Notes: generated by a model not told the origin, from the letters alone. Positions 24,094 through 33,858 are shown, counted from the first letter of the stretch. The stretch is 64,000 nt of DNA from VRUE01 sp963824705 (GCA_963824705.1 CAWGQE010000003.1:1674001-1738000); one strand, 5' to 3'. Numbers and translations: made by a program.

Positions 24094-25497
24094 GTCGACG
24101 GCGCGCAGGCCGAGCAGCAACGCCGGGTAGGCAAAAGCAGCAACCACCAGCAGGACCGCGAACGACCCTCCGAGGCCGGAACAGATCTCGAGCATGAGGG
24201 CAAGCGTCGCCGAAGCGGCGAAAATGCGGGCCATCCTTCCCAATGGGGGCAATGTGAGCTCCAGGCGGCGGCGCAGCATCACCGCGGTGACGACCACGAC
24301 AGCCGCCTCGGTCGCCAGCGTCATCCAGGCGGCACCCATGAAGCCCCAGGCGGGGATCAGCACAACGTTGCCGACGACGTTGACCACGAGCCCGACCAGC
24401 CCGATCGTGACCAGCCGCCTCTGCAGCCCCGCGATCAGCACGAGGTTGCCGGTCAGGTAGCCGAAGCAGATGAACACGAACGCCCCCGCAAGCACCGGCA
24501 GGGCCGGCGCGGCCGAGGCGAAGTCCTCGCCGTAGAGGAGGACGGTGAGCGGCCTGGCGACGACGAGGGAGACGGCGAGACCGCCGAGCGAGGCGACCGT
24601 GAGGTACTCGGCGGCAAGCCAGGTGATGCGAAGCGCGCGCTCGCGGTTGACGGTCCAGGCGGCGGCAAGGATCGGCATCAGCGTGGTCATCATCGAGACG
24701 GGGACCAGGTGGGCCTGCTCGACGATCCGGTACTGGGCGCCGTAGAGGCCGGCGGCGGTGCTGCCGGCGATTGCGAAGACGAGCAGCTGATCGATCCTGG
24801 CGTAGGCCAGAACCAGCAAGCCGGAGAGGCCGACCGGGAGCCCGACCCGCGCCAGCCTCATCGTCGCCTCGCGCGAGGGCCGTAGGTTCGGCCGGGCGAT
24901 CTTGATGGCGGCGATCGCCTGCAGCGTCGCGGTGAGGACACTGGTGGCGGTCATCGCGATCGCCAGCGGCACCAGTCCGCCACCGGCGACGAAGATGAAG
25001 ACAACCGCGCCGCCCCAGAGGACGCTGTTCAGCGTCAGGATCGCCATCGGGACCCAGTTGCTCACCCGCAGCTGGTGGGTGACCCGCAACGAGGCACCGA
25101 CGTTGAACGGGGTCTGGACGAGCAGGACCACGCCGGCGACGAGCATCGCGGTGCTTTCCTGGAGCAGGAGCACGACCACCAGACCGACGAGGATCGCCGG
25201 CACCGACAGCAGCGAGCGCAGGATCAGCAGCGCCCCCAACCACTCGCCCTCGCGGTCGGGCTCGGCCGTAGCTTCCCGGATGACGACGCTCTCGACGCCG
25301 AAGCTCGTGAAATAGGAGATCAGCTGGACGACGACGAGGATCGTCGACCACTGCCCGAAGCCAGCATCCCCGAGCGCCCGCGCGACCAGCGCCGTGACCA
25401 CGACACCGAGCCCAAGGTTGAGCACGCGGACGACGATTTGGATCGCGACGTCCCGAGTGGCATGATGGCGGCTTGCTCTATGCGGGTCTCGGCTCAC
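24046..25497 (-). CDS. Oligosaccharide flippase (Wzx/MVF-MATE type), copy 1
   Basis: This is a polytopic membrane protein of 483 residues that would flip polyprenyl-linked repeat units across the membrane. It has about 12-14 hydrophobic helices. Conserved blocks such as VLNLGLGVVVTALVARALGD, VLAYARIDQLLVF and FICFGYLTGNLVLI also occur in the second flippase at 40919. This marks them as paralogues. The presence of two suggests two lipid-linked intermediates. The 3' end overlaps the convergent nucleotidyltransferase by 48 bases. Confidence 0.88.
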   Translation of the reverse strand: MSRDPHRASRHHATRDVAIQIVVRVLNLGLGVVVTALVARALGDAGFGQWSTILVVVQLISYFTSFGVESVVIREATAEPDREGEWLGALLILRSLLSVPAILVGLVVVLLLQESTAMLVAGVVLLVQTPFNVGASLRVTHQLRVSNWVPMAILTLNSVLWGGAVVFIFVAGGGLVPLAIAMTATSVLTATLQAIAAIKIARPNLRPSREATMRLARVGLPVGLSGLLVLAYARIDQLLVFAIAGSTAAGLYGAQYRIVEQAHLVPVSMMTTLMPILAAAWTVNRERALRITWLAAEYLTVASLGGLAVSLVVARPLTVLLYGEDFASAAPALPVLAGAFVFICFGYLTGNLVLIAGLQRRLVTIGLVGLVVNVVGNVVLIPAWGFMGAAWMTLATEAAVVVVTAVMLRRRLELTLPPLGRMARIFAASATLALMLEICSGLGGSFAVLLVVAAFAYPALLLGLRAVDLGEIRMLLRERAAAV

Positions 25498-25791
25498 GGG
25501 ACCCAGTCAAGCCGATCGGACAGACGATTCGCGCGACGGCAGGGGCCGAAGCGAAACCTTGCCTCGCGCGGCGTTCGAGTCCAGATGCCAAACGAGAGCG
25601 AAGATTGTTCGAATATTCGTCCGATGGCATCAGCGAAGTTCGCGCTGCAAGCTTGATTGCCGGTTTGAGATCGACACACTTGTTGTCGATCTGTTGTTTC
25701 CGATGGAGTTTTGCCCGCATCATCTCTATTTTGACCTCACCCCTGCCCCGTGCCGCCCCATGGCCCACCCCTCACTGATCGCCTAGCCAAG
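25498..25791. other. Divergent intergenic region, flippase versus sugar transferase
   Basis: About 290 bases, noticeably richer in A/T than the flanks, between two divergent polysaccharide genes. It includes a short palindrome, CGAATATTCG, near 25610. Short open frames run through it but have no family features. It probably carries both promoters. I see no RNA gene or repeat. Confidence 0.5.
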
Positions 25792-27279
25792 ATGGAGAGC
25801 TCAACCGCAACCCGCGCCTCTGGGGCGTCTGCCATCGAGGCAGACGAGGACGGCGCAACTTCTCTCAGCAGTACAACGAGCCGTGCTCGCCGGCGGGGAG
25901 CCGTGCTGGCCAGGATGCTCTTCACCGCCGATTCCCTGGCTGCCTGCCTGGCCGGAGCGATCGCAGTGCTCATCCTCGGCCTGGCATCGGCTGAGCTAAA
26001 TGGCGTGGCATACGTGGCCGGCGCGACGATCCTCTGGCCACTCGCCGCCTTCAGCATCGGCCTCTACCGCAGCGACCAGCTCGCCTCCTGGGCCTCGGCA
26101 GTGAGTCCGAGATTCCGCGCGCCTTCGTCACCCTGATGCTGATCACCTGGCCGATCTTCGGCCTCGCATCGCTCCTGGGGCTGAACGAGGTAGTGGCCCT
26201 GACCTTCGTCACGGTCGCCGGGATCGCGGTCCTCACCGGCATCGCCCGCACGATCGTGCGGGCCGGCCTGCACCGCGCCCCGGACCTGCGCCAGCGCACG
26301 CTGATCCTCGGCTCCGGCGATCGTCGCCGGGCAGCTCGTCGAGAAGCTCCGCAACAACGACCAGTTCGGGCTCGACCCGGTCGGCATCGTCGACGACGAC
26401 GTCCACGACATCGGCAGCCCGGACCTGCCCTGGTTGGGCGCGCTTCGCCGACCTCGACGCGATCATCGAGCCGCAGAGAATCGACCGCGTGATCATCGCC
26501 TTCTCGCGGGCCAGCCACGAGGAGCTGCTGGAGGCGATCCGCGTCTGCCGCGACGCCGGCGTCGACCGTCGACGTCGTCCCGCGCCTGTTCGAGTTCCTC
26601 GACGGCGTCCGCTCGCTCGACCAGGTCGGCGGCCTGCCGCTGCTCTCGATCGGCACGCCGATGCTGACCTCGGCGTCGATCGCCGCCAAGCGCGTCCTCG
26701 ACGTCGTCGGCGTCGTTCGCGCTGATCGTCCTCTTCTCGCCGCTGATGATCGCGATCGCGATCGCGATCAAGCTCGAGTCGCGCGGGCCGGTCTTCTTCC
26801 ACCAGCCGCGCGCCGGCCGCGGCAACACGCATCTTCAAGCTGATCAAGTTCCGCTCGATGTACATCGACGCGAGAGCGCAAGGCCGAGCTCGACGCGCTG
26901 AACGAGGCCGACGACGGCGTCATGTTCAAGATCCGCGACGACCCCGCATCACCCGCGTCGGCCGCTTCATCCGCCGCTTCTCGCTCGACGAGGTGCCGCA
27001 GCTCTTCAACGTCCTCGAAGGGCGAGATGAGCCTGGTCGGCCCGCGGCCGCTGATCTTCGCCGAGACCGCCGCGCTCGAGGAAGCGCTGGCACCTGCGCC
27101 GGCTCGAGCTGCGCCCCGGCCTGACCGGCCCGTGGCAGGTCTACGGCCGCTCGCACAGCCCCTTCCAGGAGATGGTCCGCTTCGACTACCAGTACGTCGC
27201 CGGCTGGTCGCTGGCGCGCGACATCGAGATCCTGCTGGCGACGCTCCCGGCCGTGCTCTCGGGCCGGGGCGCTTACTGA
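25792..27279 (+). CDS. Polyprenyl-phosphate glycosylphosphotransferase (multiple frameshifts in this sequence)
   Basis: This enzyme starts exopolysaccharide repeat units by moving a sugar-1-phosphate onto undecaprenyl phosphate. Stitched across frames, it shows N-terminal membrane helices (about 25915-26230), a CoA-binding-like middle domain (LILGSG, VGIVDDDVHDIG) and the C-terminal transferase domain. That last domain has KRVLDVVGS, ESRGPVFFHQPRAGRG, FKLIKFRSMY, RFIRRFSLDEVPQLFNVL, GEMSLVGPRP and LRPGLTGPWQVYGRS. The frame breaks near 26110, 26319, 26440, 26564, 26712, 26830, 26873, 26944, 27017 and 27087. Most are single inserted bases, and each segment is intact. Start ATG 25792 or GTG 25750. 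Confidence 0.8.
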
Positions 27280-27298
27280 GCCCGCGACGGGCCCGGCG

Positions 27299-28384
27299 TC
27301 ACGAGTTCCGCTCGATCCACTTGCGCAGCTCGCGGACGAAGCGCTGCGCCGAGAAGCCCTCGGCGTTGGCCCTGCAAACGGCGGCCTCGGGCGGCGACGC
27401 GACCAGGTCGCGAATCGCCTCGGCGAAGAGTCCGGCATCCTGGCGCTGCACGCGCAGGCCGGTCTCCCCCTGCACGACCGTGTCCCTGGCGCCGCCGATG
27501 TCGAGCGCAACCACCGGGGCGCCGCAGGCCTGTGCCTCGACCGGAATGATCCCGAAGTCCTCGTTGGCGGGGAAGACGACTGCCAGGCTGGAGCGATAGA
27601 GCTCACGCAGGCGCTCGTCGGGGGGTGAGATCTCGAACTCGACGTCGGCGCCGAGCCCGGCGGCGAGCACGCGCAGCTCGGCCTCCTGCGGACCCTTGCC
27701 GGCAACGGTCAGCGGCACCCCGGCAGCGGCGCAGGCTTCGATCGCCAGGGCCACGCTCTTGTAGGGGACGAAGCGAGAGACCGCCAGCGCCCGCGTCCTC
27801 TCCACCGGCTCGTCGGGGAGGCTGTAGTAGTCCGTGTCGACGGGCGGGTGGATGACCTCCGACTCGCGGCCGTAGCACTCGTGGATCCGATCCTGGACCG
27901 CGGTCGAGTTGGCGGCGAAGAAATCGACGTTCTTCGCCGTTCGCCGGTCCCACTCGCGCAGCGCGGCGAAGGCGACCGACTTGCCGGGGATGCGCCGCTG
28001 GGTGCGCGCGTCGATGTCGGGCACCCAGGCGTAGCGCAAGGGCGTGTGGCAGTAACAGAAGTGAGTCGCCGTTTTCGCCGGCGGAAAGCTGCGCACGAAG
28101 GCGTGGCTGGAGGTCAGCACCGTGTCGTAGGTGCCGTCGACGTCGATCAGCTTCCACGCCGCGGACATCAGCGGCAGCGCCAGCTCGCGGCGGTCGCGCA
28201 GGGCCGGCCAGCGGTCCAGCAGCGTCGTCGTCACCTCGCGTCCGCCGAAATCGAATTGCGCCTCGCGATCCCAGGTCAGCGCGTAGAGGTCGGCGTCCGG
28301 ATAAGCCTGGGCCATCGCCTCGAAGGTCTTCTCGCTGCCCGCCCGTACGGCAAGCCACTCATGCGCTATCGCAAGCCTTGACAC
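27299..28384 (-). CDS. Glycosyltransferase family 4
   Basis: This is a GT-B fold glycosyltransferase of 361 residues, probably adding a sugar to the lipid-linked repeat unit on the inner membrane face. The N-terminus lacks a signal (MSRLAIAHEWLAVRAGSEKT). The middle has HFCYCHTPLRYAWVPDIDAR. The C-terminal GT4 core has LAVSRFVPYKSVALAIEA, FPANEDFGIIPVEAQACGAPV and a Gly-rich GGARDTVVQGETGL. The EDFGI..VEA form matches the E-x7-E donor-binding motif, and the mannosyltransferase-like sequence (WbaZ group) is suggestive only. It follows an epimerase gene by ten bases, in one operon. Confidence 0.88.
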   Translation of the reverse strand: MSRLAIAHEWLAVRAGSEKTFEAMAQAYPDADLYALTWDREAQFDFGGREVTTTLLDRWPALRDRRELALPLMSAAWKLIDVDGTYDTVLTSSHAFVRSFPPAKTATHFCYCHTPLRYAWVPDIDARTQRRIPGKSVAFAALREWDRRTAKNVDFFAANSTAVQDRIHECYGRESEVIHPPVDTDYYSLPDEPVERTRALAVSRFVPYKSVALAIEACAAAGVPLTVAGKGPQEAELRVLAAGLGADVEFEISPPDERLRELYRSSLAVVFPANEDFGIIPVEAQACGAPVVALDIGGARDTVVQGETGLRVQRQDAGLFAEAIRDLVASPPEAAVCRANAEGFSAQRFVRELRKWIERNS

Positions 28385-28394
28385 CCGGATCCGC

Positions 28395-29393
28395 CTAGAC
28401 GAACTGCCCGGGTGGATTGGCGGCGCGCCAGCGAACGATGGCGCTGCTCAGGTCGGTCTCGTACTCGAAGCCCCGCCGACTCAGCTCGTGCGCCTGGATG
28501 TTGGTGGAGGCGACCAGCTTCCTGACCCGATCTGGGTCGAACGTCTTCAGGCCAAGAGCGCTGAGCAGGCGGGCGACCGCCAGCATCGGACCGGCGGGGA
28601 TCGTGCCGCGCGGCCTCGGCAGCCCGCCGGCGTCGTGGAAGGCCGCACAGATCGCCTCCAGCGTGGGCGGCTCGGGGTAGGCGTAGTTGTAGGTGACGGC
28701 GGGGTCGGCGGCAGCCCGCATGAAATAGAGCGACCCGATCAGGTCGTCGACGTAACCGCAGGCCTTCAGGGTGTCCTTGCGCCCCGGATAGAGGAAGAAG
28801 CCTTTGCGCAGGCCCCGCGCGAGGCGAGTGAAGTTGCCGTTTTCGCCCGGGCCGAAGACGGCAGCCGGGCGGACGACGACCAGTCGCCTGCCTTCCGCGT
28901 CCCCCACCCACCGGTGGTGTATTTCCTCAGCCTCGAGCTTCGATTTGCCGTAGGCGCTGGCCGGCGTCAGCGGGGAGGTCTCCATGCGTGGCTCCTCGGT
29001 CGGCCCGTAGACGGCGATCGAGCTGGTGAACCAGAGGGAGCTGACGGCGTGGCGGGCGCAGAACTCGGTGACGTTGCGGGCGCCGGCGACATTGGTCTCG
29101 AAGTACTCGTGGTCGGGGTGACCCGGAGTGCGGTGGACCGCGGCCAGGTTGAAGACGAGCGGGTCCGCGGCCTCGGGCTCGAGCGCGATCGGCTCGCGTA
29201 CGTCGACCGCCTCGAAGCGCGCACCGGCGGGGATCCCGTTCGGAGCCTGTAGATCGGCAACCGTCACCGAAGCGCCGGCCGCCGTCAGGCTGGCGACGAG
29301 ATGGCTGCCGATGAAGCCGGCGCCGCCGAAGACGATGGCGTGCCTGTCCTGCAGGTCGATCGTGGGTGCGTTCAAGCGCGCAAGCGTAGCCAA
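28395..29393 (-). CDS. NAD-dependent sugar epimerase/dehydratase (extended SDR)
   Basis: This is a 332-residue extended short-chain dehydrogenase for nucleotide-sugar interconversion. The NAD motif GGAGFIGSHLV is near residue 23 and the catalytic YGKSK near residue 146, with an upstream Ser/Thr (TSSIAVYG). Product identity cannot be read. It precedes a GT4 gene and diverges from another epimerase gene at 29490. Confidence 0.87.
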   Translation of the reverse strand: MATLARLNAPTIDLQDRHAIVFGGAGFIGSHLVASLTAAGASVTVADLQAPNGIPAGARFEAVDVREPIALEPEAADPLVFNLAAVHRTPGHPDHEYFETNVAGARNVTEFCARHAVSSLWFTSSIAVYGPTEEPRMETSPLTPASAYGKSKLEAEEIHHRWVGDAEGRRLVVVRPAAVFGPGENGNFTRLARGLRKGFFLYPGRKDTLKACGYVDDLIGSLYFMRAAADPAVTYNYAYPEPPTLEAICAAFHDAGGLPRPRGTIPAGPMLAVARLLSALGLKTFDPDRVRKLVASTNIQAHELSRRGFEYETDLSSAIVRWRAANPPGQFV

Positions 29394-29489
29394 CGGGCAG
29401 GCGCCGCCTGGCGCGACCCGCCTGGTCGATCTCTATGCTTCGCGCGGCATGCGCCCGAAAAGCACTGAAACGAGCGAGAGGAACAGTCG

Positions 29490-30466
29490 ATGAGCGGTCC
29501 CACCCTGGTAACCGGCGGCGCCGGATATGTAGGCGCCGAGGTGGTGGGCGCGCTGCTCGACGCCGGCCGCGAGGCACGGATCCTCGACAGCCTCCTGCAC
29601 GGACAGGAAGGTGTCGCCAAAGACCTCGAGGAGCGAGGCGCCAAGCTGATCGTCGGCGACGTCCGCGACCCCGACGCGCGCCGGCAGGCGCTCGACGGAG
29701 CCGAGTCGGTCGTCCACCTCGCGGCCATCGTCGGCGATCCCGCCTGCGCCCGCGATCCTGAGCTGGCCCGCGAGGTCAACGTCGAGGCGACCGCTCGCTG
29801 GTCGAGGACGCCGGGGCCGCCGGGGTCGCCTCACCTGATCTTCGCCTCGACCTGCTCCAACTACGGGCGCATGGCCGACCCGGAGACGCCGGTCGACGAG
29901 GACGGCCCGCTCGCACCGGTCTCCCTCTACGCCGAACAGAAGGTCGAGATCGAGAAGATGCTGCTGGAGGACGGCAGCGGGCCGACGGTGCCGACCTGCC
30001 TGCGCTTCGCGACCGTCTACGGCGCCTCGCCGCGGATGCGCTTCGACCTGACCGTCAACGAGTTCACGCGCGAACTCTGGGACGACCGCGACCTGGAAGT
30101 CTTCGGCGAGCAGTTCTGGCGGCCCTACGTGCACGTGCGCGATGCGGCCCGGGGATCGTCAGAGTGCTCGAGGCAGGGCCGGCGGAGGTCGGCGGCGACG
30201 TCTTCAACGTCGGCGACAGCGACGAGAACTACCGCAAGCTCGACCTCGTCAAGATCATCTCCGGCATCGTCCCACGGGGGAACGTCAGCTACGTCCACAA
30301 GGACGAGGATCCGCGCGACTACAAGGTCGCCTTCGAGAAGATCCGCGAGCGGCTGGGCTTCGAGCTGACGATGAAGGTCCCCGACGGCGTCGCCGAGGTC
30401 GCCAAGGGGCTCGACGACGGCGCCTTCGGCGATCCCTTCGCCGCCGAGCACCGCAACACGCCTTAG
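29490..30466 (+). CDS. NAD-dependent epimerase/dehydratase (frameshifted in this sequence)
   Basis: This is a second extended SDR with GGAGYVGAEVVGALLD at the N-terminus, STCSNYG and YAEQK (YxxxK) in the centre, and RPYVHVRDAARG..V in the substrate domain. That arrangement matches UDP-glucose 4-epimerase-like or dTDP-sugar epimerases. Two compensating indels between about 29790 and 29835 garble some 15 residues. A lost G in the run at about 30151-30155 shifts the frame so that the C-terminus (EAGPAEVGGDVFNVGDSDENY onward, in two parts) is read in another frame to 30466. Confidence 0.8.
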
Positions 30467-30493
30467 CGAACTGATCCCGCCAGAGCGAGGAGG

Positions 30494-30640
30494 GACGGGA
30501 CGGCGGGGGCGCCTCTGCGTGAATTGACACCCAGCGCTGCGCGCTGGGGTGAACTTGGTGCGCGGCTTCGCCGCGCAGGAGCCGAATTGCATTTCCGCCG
30601 CTTCGCGACATTCCCACAGAGGCGCCCCCGCCGTCCCGTC
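30494..30640. repeat. Palindromic element with nested hairpins after the epimerase gene
   Basis: Arms 30494-30517 and 30617-30640 are a perfect 24-bp inverted repeat (core GGCGGGGGCGCCTCTG). Within it are two tight hairpins, CCCAGCGC-TGC-GCGCTGGG (30531-30549 region) and GCGCGGC-TTC-GCCGCGC (30560-30576 region). As RNA or single-stranded DNA it would fold into a multi-branched structure. It is intergenic, 27 bases after the epimerase stop. Confidence 0.85.
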
Positions 30641-30881
30641 GAGCCACGCGAGCTTTGATGCTCTCTTCGAGCGTCTAGCTCGGACCCCGGAGTCTCATTA
30701 ACTCCAGAGCCTTAGAGCACCTGCTGAGCCTGACCGTGCTGATGATTGCCTGGCGAGGAAGGCTGGCCGTCCTCGCTCTGCAACAAGCTCTGCAAGCTAG
30801 CCGCATGGACTAGTACATACGTCCAGACGTAGGCGTGGCGGCCTGGAATAGCCACTTTCAGCGCCCGATGAGGGGACCGTC
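30641..30881. other. Intergenic leader region before the first glycosidase gene
   Basis: About 240 bases without a convincing gene. The first 150 bases show short repeats of GAGC/GCTC type but no clear long hairpin. The last 72 bases hold the 17-bp dyad at 30810 and a leader containing GCGGCCTG and GCCCGATGAGGGG. Those two short blocks recur in the same order in the leader before the BY-kinase gene at 43625-43685. Confidence 0.5.
30810..30826 (+). promoter_or_regulatory. 17-bp surface-gene dyad motif
   Basis: CTAGTACATACGTCCAG ends 55 bases before the ATG of a secreted glycosidase gene. It differs from the copy at 59167 at three positions. The halves CTnGTAC and GTCCAG are imperfectly complementary, as in an activator or repressor site. 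A role as a core promoter element is also possible. Confidence 0.55.
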
Positions 30882-32147
30882 ATGGTCTCCCCTCTCAACC
30901 GCCTCCTTGTCGCCGCCCTCATCTTGGCGTGCCTCTGCGCCGCCTCCGGTGCCACCGTCGCCCTGGCAAGCCCGGCGCCGCGACTTGGCAACGCCGTGGC
31001 CGTCGGGGACGGTGGCAAGGGCACGGGAGCCGCCGGTATCTGCGCCCGCCGGGCCAAGCGCAAGGTCCTGCGCTCCTCCCCCGGGGCGACCGCCAGCGCC
31101 AAGGCCGCGCCAAAGTCACGCGCCGCCGACACCAGGATCAAGCGCCGCGCCGACAAGCTGCGCCGCCGCTGCTTGAAAAACCTGCGCCGCCACTCCCGTC
31201 CCTCCACCGCGTCCCAGAGCGTGCCGCTTCCCGAAACCGGTCCGCTGACCCTCGCCATCGACGGCGGCTATGGCGACTGGAGCGAAACCGAACTCGAAGA
31301 GCGCGAGGCCCTCGGCGCCGCGGTGACCCGCCACGAGTGGGACACCTCGGAATCGGTCGACGCGCAGGACGACGTCGTCTTGACGGCGGCCGCCGAAGTC
31401 CACACCCGCATCCACGCCCTGCTCGGCGAAAACGACCTCGGCGACCCGAATCACTATCGCGAATGGGTCGTCGAATTCATCCGCCGCTATGGCCCCGGTG
31501 GCGCCTTCTGGAGCGCTCATCCGGAACTGGACGCCTCCCGCTACGCGATCACCAGCGTCGAACTCGGCAACGAGCCCTACTTCGGCGAAATGTCGGCGGC
31601 CGAATACGCCGACGCGGTGCGCCCGGCCTTGGAAGAAATCCACAAGCTGAACCTGCCGGTCAAAGTGGTCCTCGACAGCCGCGTCTACGGCAACGACACC
31701 TCCTGGATGGACACGCTGTACGCGCGCATCCCCAACCTCAACTCGCTCTTCTACGCCTTCGCCGACCATCCCTATTGGTATGGGCACGACCCGGCTGAGA
31801 CGAGCCCCGCCGGCCCCTTCGACCGGATCGAAACCCTGCGCAAGCGGATGATCGAACAGGGGTCCGGCAACAAGCCGATCTGGATCACCGAGTACGGCGA
31901 GTCGACGGCCGATTGCGGCGATGAATGCGTCGACGAGGCAACGCAGGCCGACCACCTGCAGGAGATGATCTCCGCCGTCGCCACGCACCCCGAATGGGGA
32001 GTGGAAATGCTCTCCGTCTACCAGCTTCGCGACCGCGGCACCGACAGCAGCGATCGCGAGCGCCAGTTCGGCCTGCTGCGCGAAGACGGCAGCGAGAAGC
32101 CCGCCTACGGAATAGTCGAGGCGGCAATGCAGCAGTACCGCGGCTGA
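30882..32147 (+). CDS. Secreted clan GH-A glycosidase-like protein, copy 1
   Basis: The 421-residue protein has a signal peptide (about residues 1-29), a basic region rich in Arg and Lys (about 55-105) and a TIM-barrel domain. The acid/base motif ELGNEPYFG places Glu at about 231, and the nucleophile strand ITEYGES places Glu at about 337. This is the clan GH-A arrangement (GH39/GH5-like). Secreted or periplasmic GH39 enzymes such as PslG act on exopolysaccharide in other bacteria. It is the first of three such genes in a row, and the second copy is very similar. Confidence 0.8.
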   Translation: MVSPLNRLLVAALILACLCAASGATVALASPAPRLGNAVAVGDGGKGTGAAGICARRAKRKVLRSSPGATASAKAAPKSRAADTRIKRRADKLRRRCLKNLRRHSRPSTASQSVPLPETGPLTLAIDGGYGDWSETELEEREALGAAVTRHEWDTSESVDAQDDVVLTAAAEVHTRIHALLGENDLGDPNHYREWVVEFIRRYGPGGAFWSAHPELDASRYAITSVELGNEPYFGEMSAAEYADAVRPALEEIHKLNLPVKVVLDSRVYGNDTSWMDTLYARIPNLNSLFYAFADHPYWYGHDPAETSPAGPFDRIETLRKRMIEQGSGNKPIWITEYGESTADCGDECVDEATQADHLQEMISAVATHPEWGVEMLSVYQLRDRGTDSSDRERQFGLLREDGSEKPAYGIVEAAMQQYRG

Positions 32148-32213
32148 GGCCTCCCCGCTCCCCCGGGCGCCTGCTCGACAAATGTCGTAGCGATACGTCA
32201 ACATCGGTAATCG

Positions 32214-33822
32214 ATGTGGAGGATCAGCCCATCACTGCGCGCAGTTGCTCTGGTCGCACTGCTGGTCGGCATCACTTTCGGCGTCGACCGCACGACGGCC
32301 GGGCAGTTCCCCTCCACGGCATACGTGGCCCAGCGGGTCGCCGCCGAGATGCCCACCCTGCATCGCCGCGACTGCATCGGCGACTGCCGGGCCGATCTGG
32401 TCGGCGAGCACCGTAGACCGCACGTCTGGCGGACTTCGGCAGGCATCGGCCCCAACAGGCCGGGTCGGCACCATCGGCTCGTAGCGCTCTCCTCTTCGGT
32501 CGCGGTCAAATCTCCGCACCGGCCAGCGCCGTCGACCCCGGCACCTCCCGACTTCCCTGCGCAGGGATCCCCACAGCCGGCACCCGTTCTCGTCGGGGCC
32601 GATCCGCAGAAGCCAACCGGAGAGCCCGGCGAGCCGGCGCCGGAAACCGGCTCGCCCAACCCGCCGGCGGGCGAACCGCGCCGCCCGCCCGAATCCGTGC
32701 CGCCTCCGCCCGAAACGTCCCATCCCAACCCGCCAACGGAACCGGAACCCGCGCCCGAACCGGAACCGGAACCGACGCCTGAACCCGAACCGGCACCGGA
32801 ACCTGCGCCTGAACCGACGCCTGAACCCGAACCGGCACCGGAACCTGCGCCTGAACCAGAACCTGAACCGACCCCCCCGCCGGTCGAAGTGCCCCCGCCG
32901 CCGGTCGCGTCAGGCGCCTTCACCATGGCGATCGACGGCGGCTACGGCGGCTGGAGTGGCGCCGAAATCACTTACCGCGCTCAGCTGGGCGCAGCCGTCA
33001 CCCGCCACGAGTGGGATACCTCCCGAGCCCGTCGACGCGCAGGACGACCTGGTCATGAAGGCGGCAGAGGAAGTCCACACCCGCATCCACGCCCAACTCG
33101 GCGAAAACGAACTCGGCGATCCGACTCACTACAGCGAATGGGTGGTCGCCTTCATCCGCCGCTACGGCCTTGGTGGCAGCTTCTGGGAAGAGCATCCCGG
33201 GCTGAACGAAGCGCGCTACGCGATCCAGACCTTCGAACTCGGCAACGAGCCCTACTTCGGCGAGATGACGGCGAGCCAGTACGCCGACGCCGTACGGCCT
33301 GCGCTGGAAGAAGTCCATCGGCTGGGGCTGCCGGCCAAGATGGTCCTGGTCAGCCGCGTCTACGGCACCGACACCTCCTGGATGGACACGCTGTACGCGC
33401 GCATCCCCAACCTCAACTCGCTCTTCTACGCCTTCGCCGATCACCCCTACTGGTACGGGCACGACCCGGCCGAGGTCAGCCCGGCGGGCCCCTTCGGACG
33501 GATCGAAGCGCTGCGGCAGCGGATGGACGAGCAGGGCGCGGCGGGCAAGCCGATCTTCATCAGCGAGTACGGCGAGTCGACGGCGGGCTGCGGGGAAGAG
33601 TGCGTCGACGAGGCGACGCAGGCCGAGCACTTGGCCGAGATGATCGCCGCGATCGTCAGCCATCCCGAATGGAAGGTGGAGATGCTCTCCGTCTACCAGT
33701 TGATCGACCGCGGCACCAACAGCGGCGAGCGCGAGCTGCAGTTTGGGCTGCTGCGCGAGAACGGTACGCCGAAGCCGGCCTACTCGATCGTGCAAGCCGC
33801 CGTGCAGAACTACCGCGGCTAG
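32214..33822 (+). CDS. Secreted clan GH-A glycosidase-like protein, copy 2 (one +1 frameshift)
   Basis: It begins MWRISPSLRAVALVALLVGI, a signal peptide or anchor, then has a long Pro/Glu linker (EPEPAPEP-type repeats, about 32740-32880). The catalytic domain is nearly the same as copy 1: DGGYGGWSGAEI, HEWDTS, FELGNEPYFGEM, ISEYGES. One extra C near 33023 breaks the frame between HEWDTS and EPVDAQDDLV, and the rest to 33822 is intact. The linker would hold the enzyme away from the cell surface. A tandem duplication of copy 1 is the simplest origin. Confidence 0.78.
32774..32857 (+). repeat. Two tandem 42-bp repeats encoding a Pro/Glu linker
   Basis: The unit starting GACGCCTGAACCCGAACC occurs at 32774 and again at 32816, encoding alternating Pro-Glu/Pro-Ala. 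Such in-frame minisatellites can change in copy number and so alter linker length. Confidence 0.75.
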
Positions 33823-33842
33823 GCACGAGCGCCATCCCTCGG

Positions 33843-33858
33843 CTGGACATGCGTCCAG
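33843..33858 (+). promoter_or_regulatory. Dyad motif copy before the riboswitch gene
   Basis: CTGGACATGCGTCCAG has perfect 6-bp arms (CTGGAC and GTCCAG) around ATGC. It is the most symmetric copy of the motif found at 30810, 43608 and 59167. It lies about 85 bases before the riboswitch and 166 before the start codon, consistent with a promoter-proximal site for the riboswitch transcript. Confidence 0.5.

Noticed and set aside
25478..25768. A 96-residue minus-strand open frame between the flippase and the sugar transferase
   Set aside because: It has no recognisable domain, overlaps the promoter region and is more A/T-rich than genes here.
26100..27100. Programmed ribosomal frameshifting in the sugar-transferase gene
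   Set aside because: There are about ten separate shifts without a common slippery sequence or downstream structure. Sequence error or decay is simpler.
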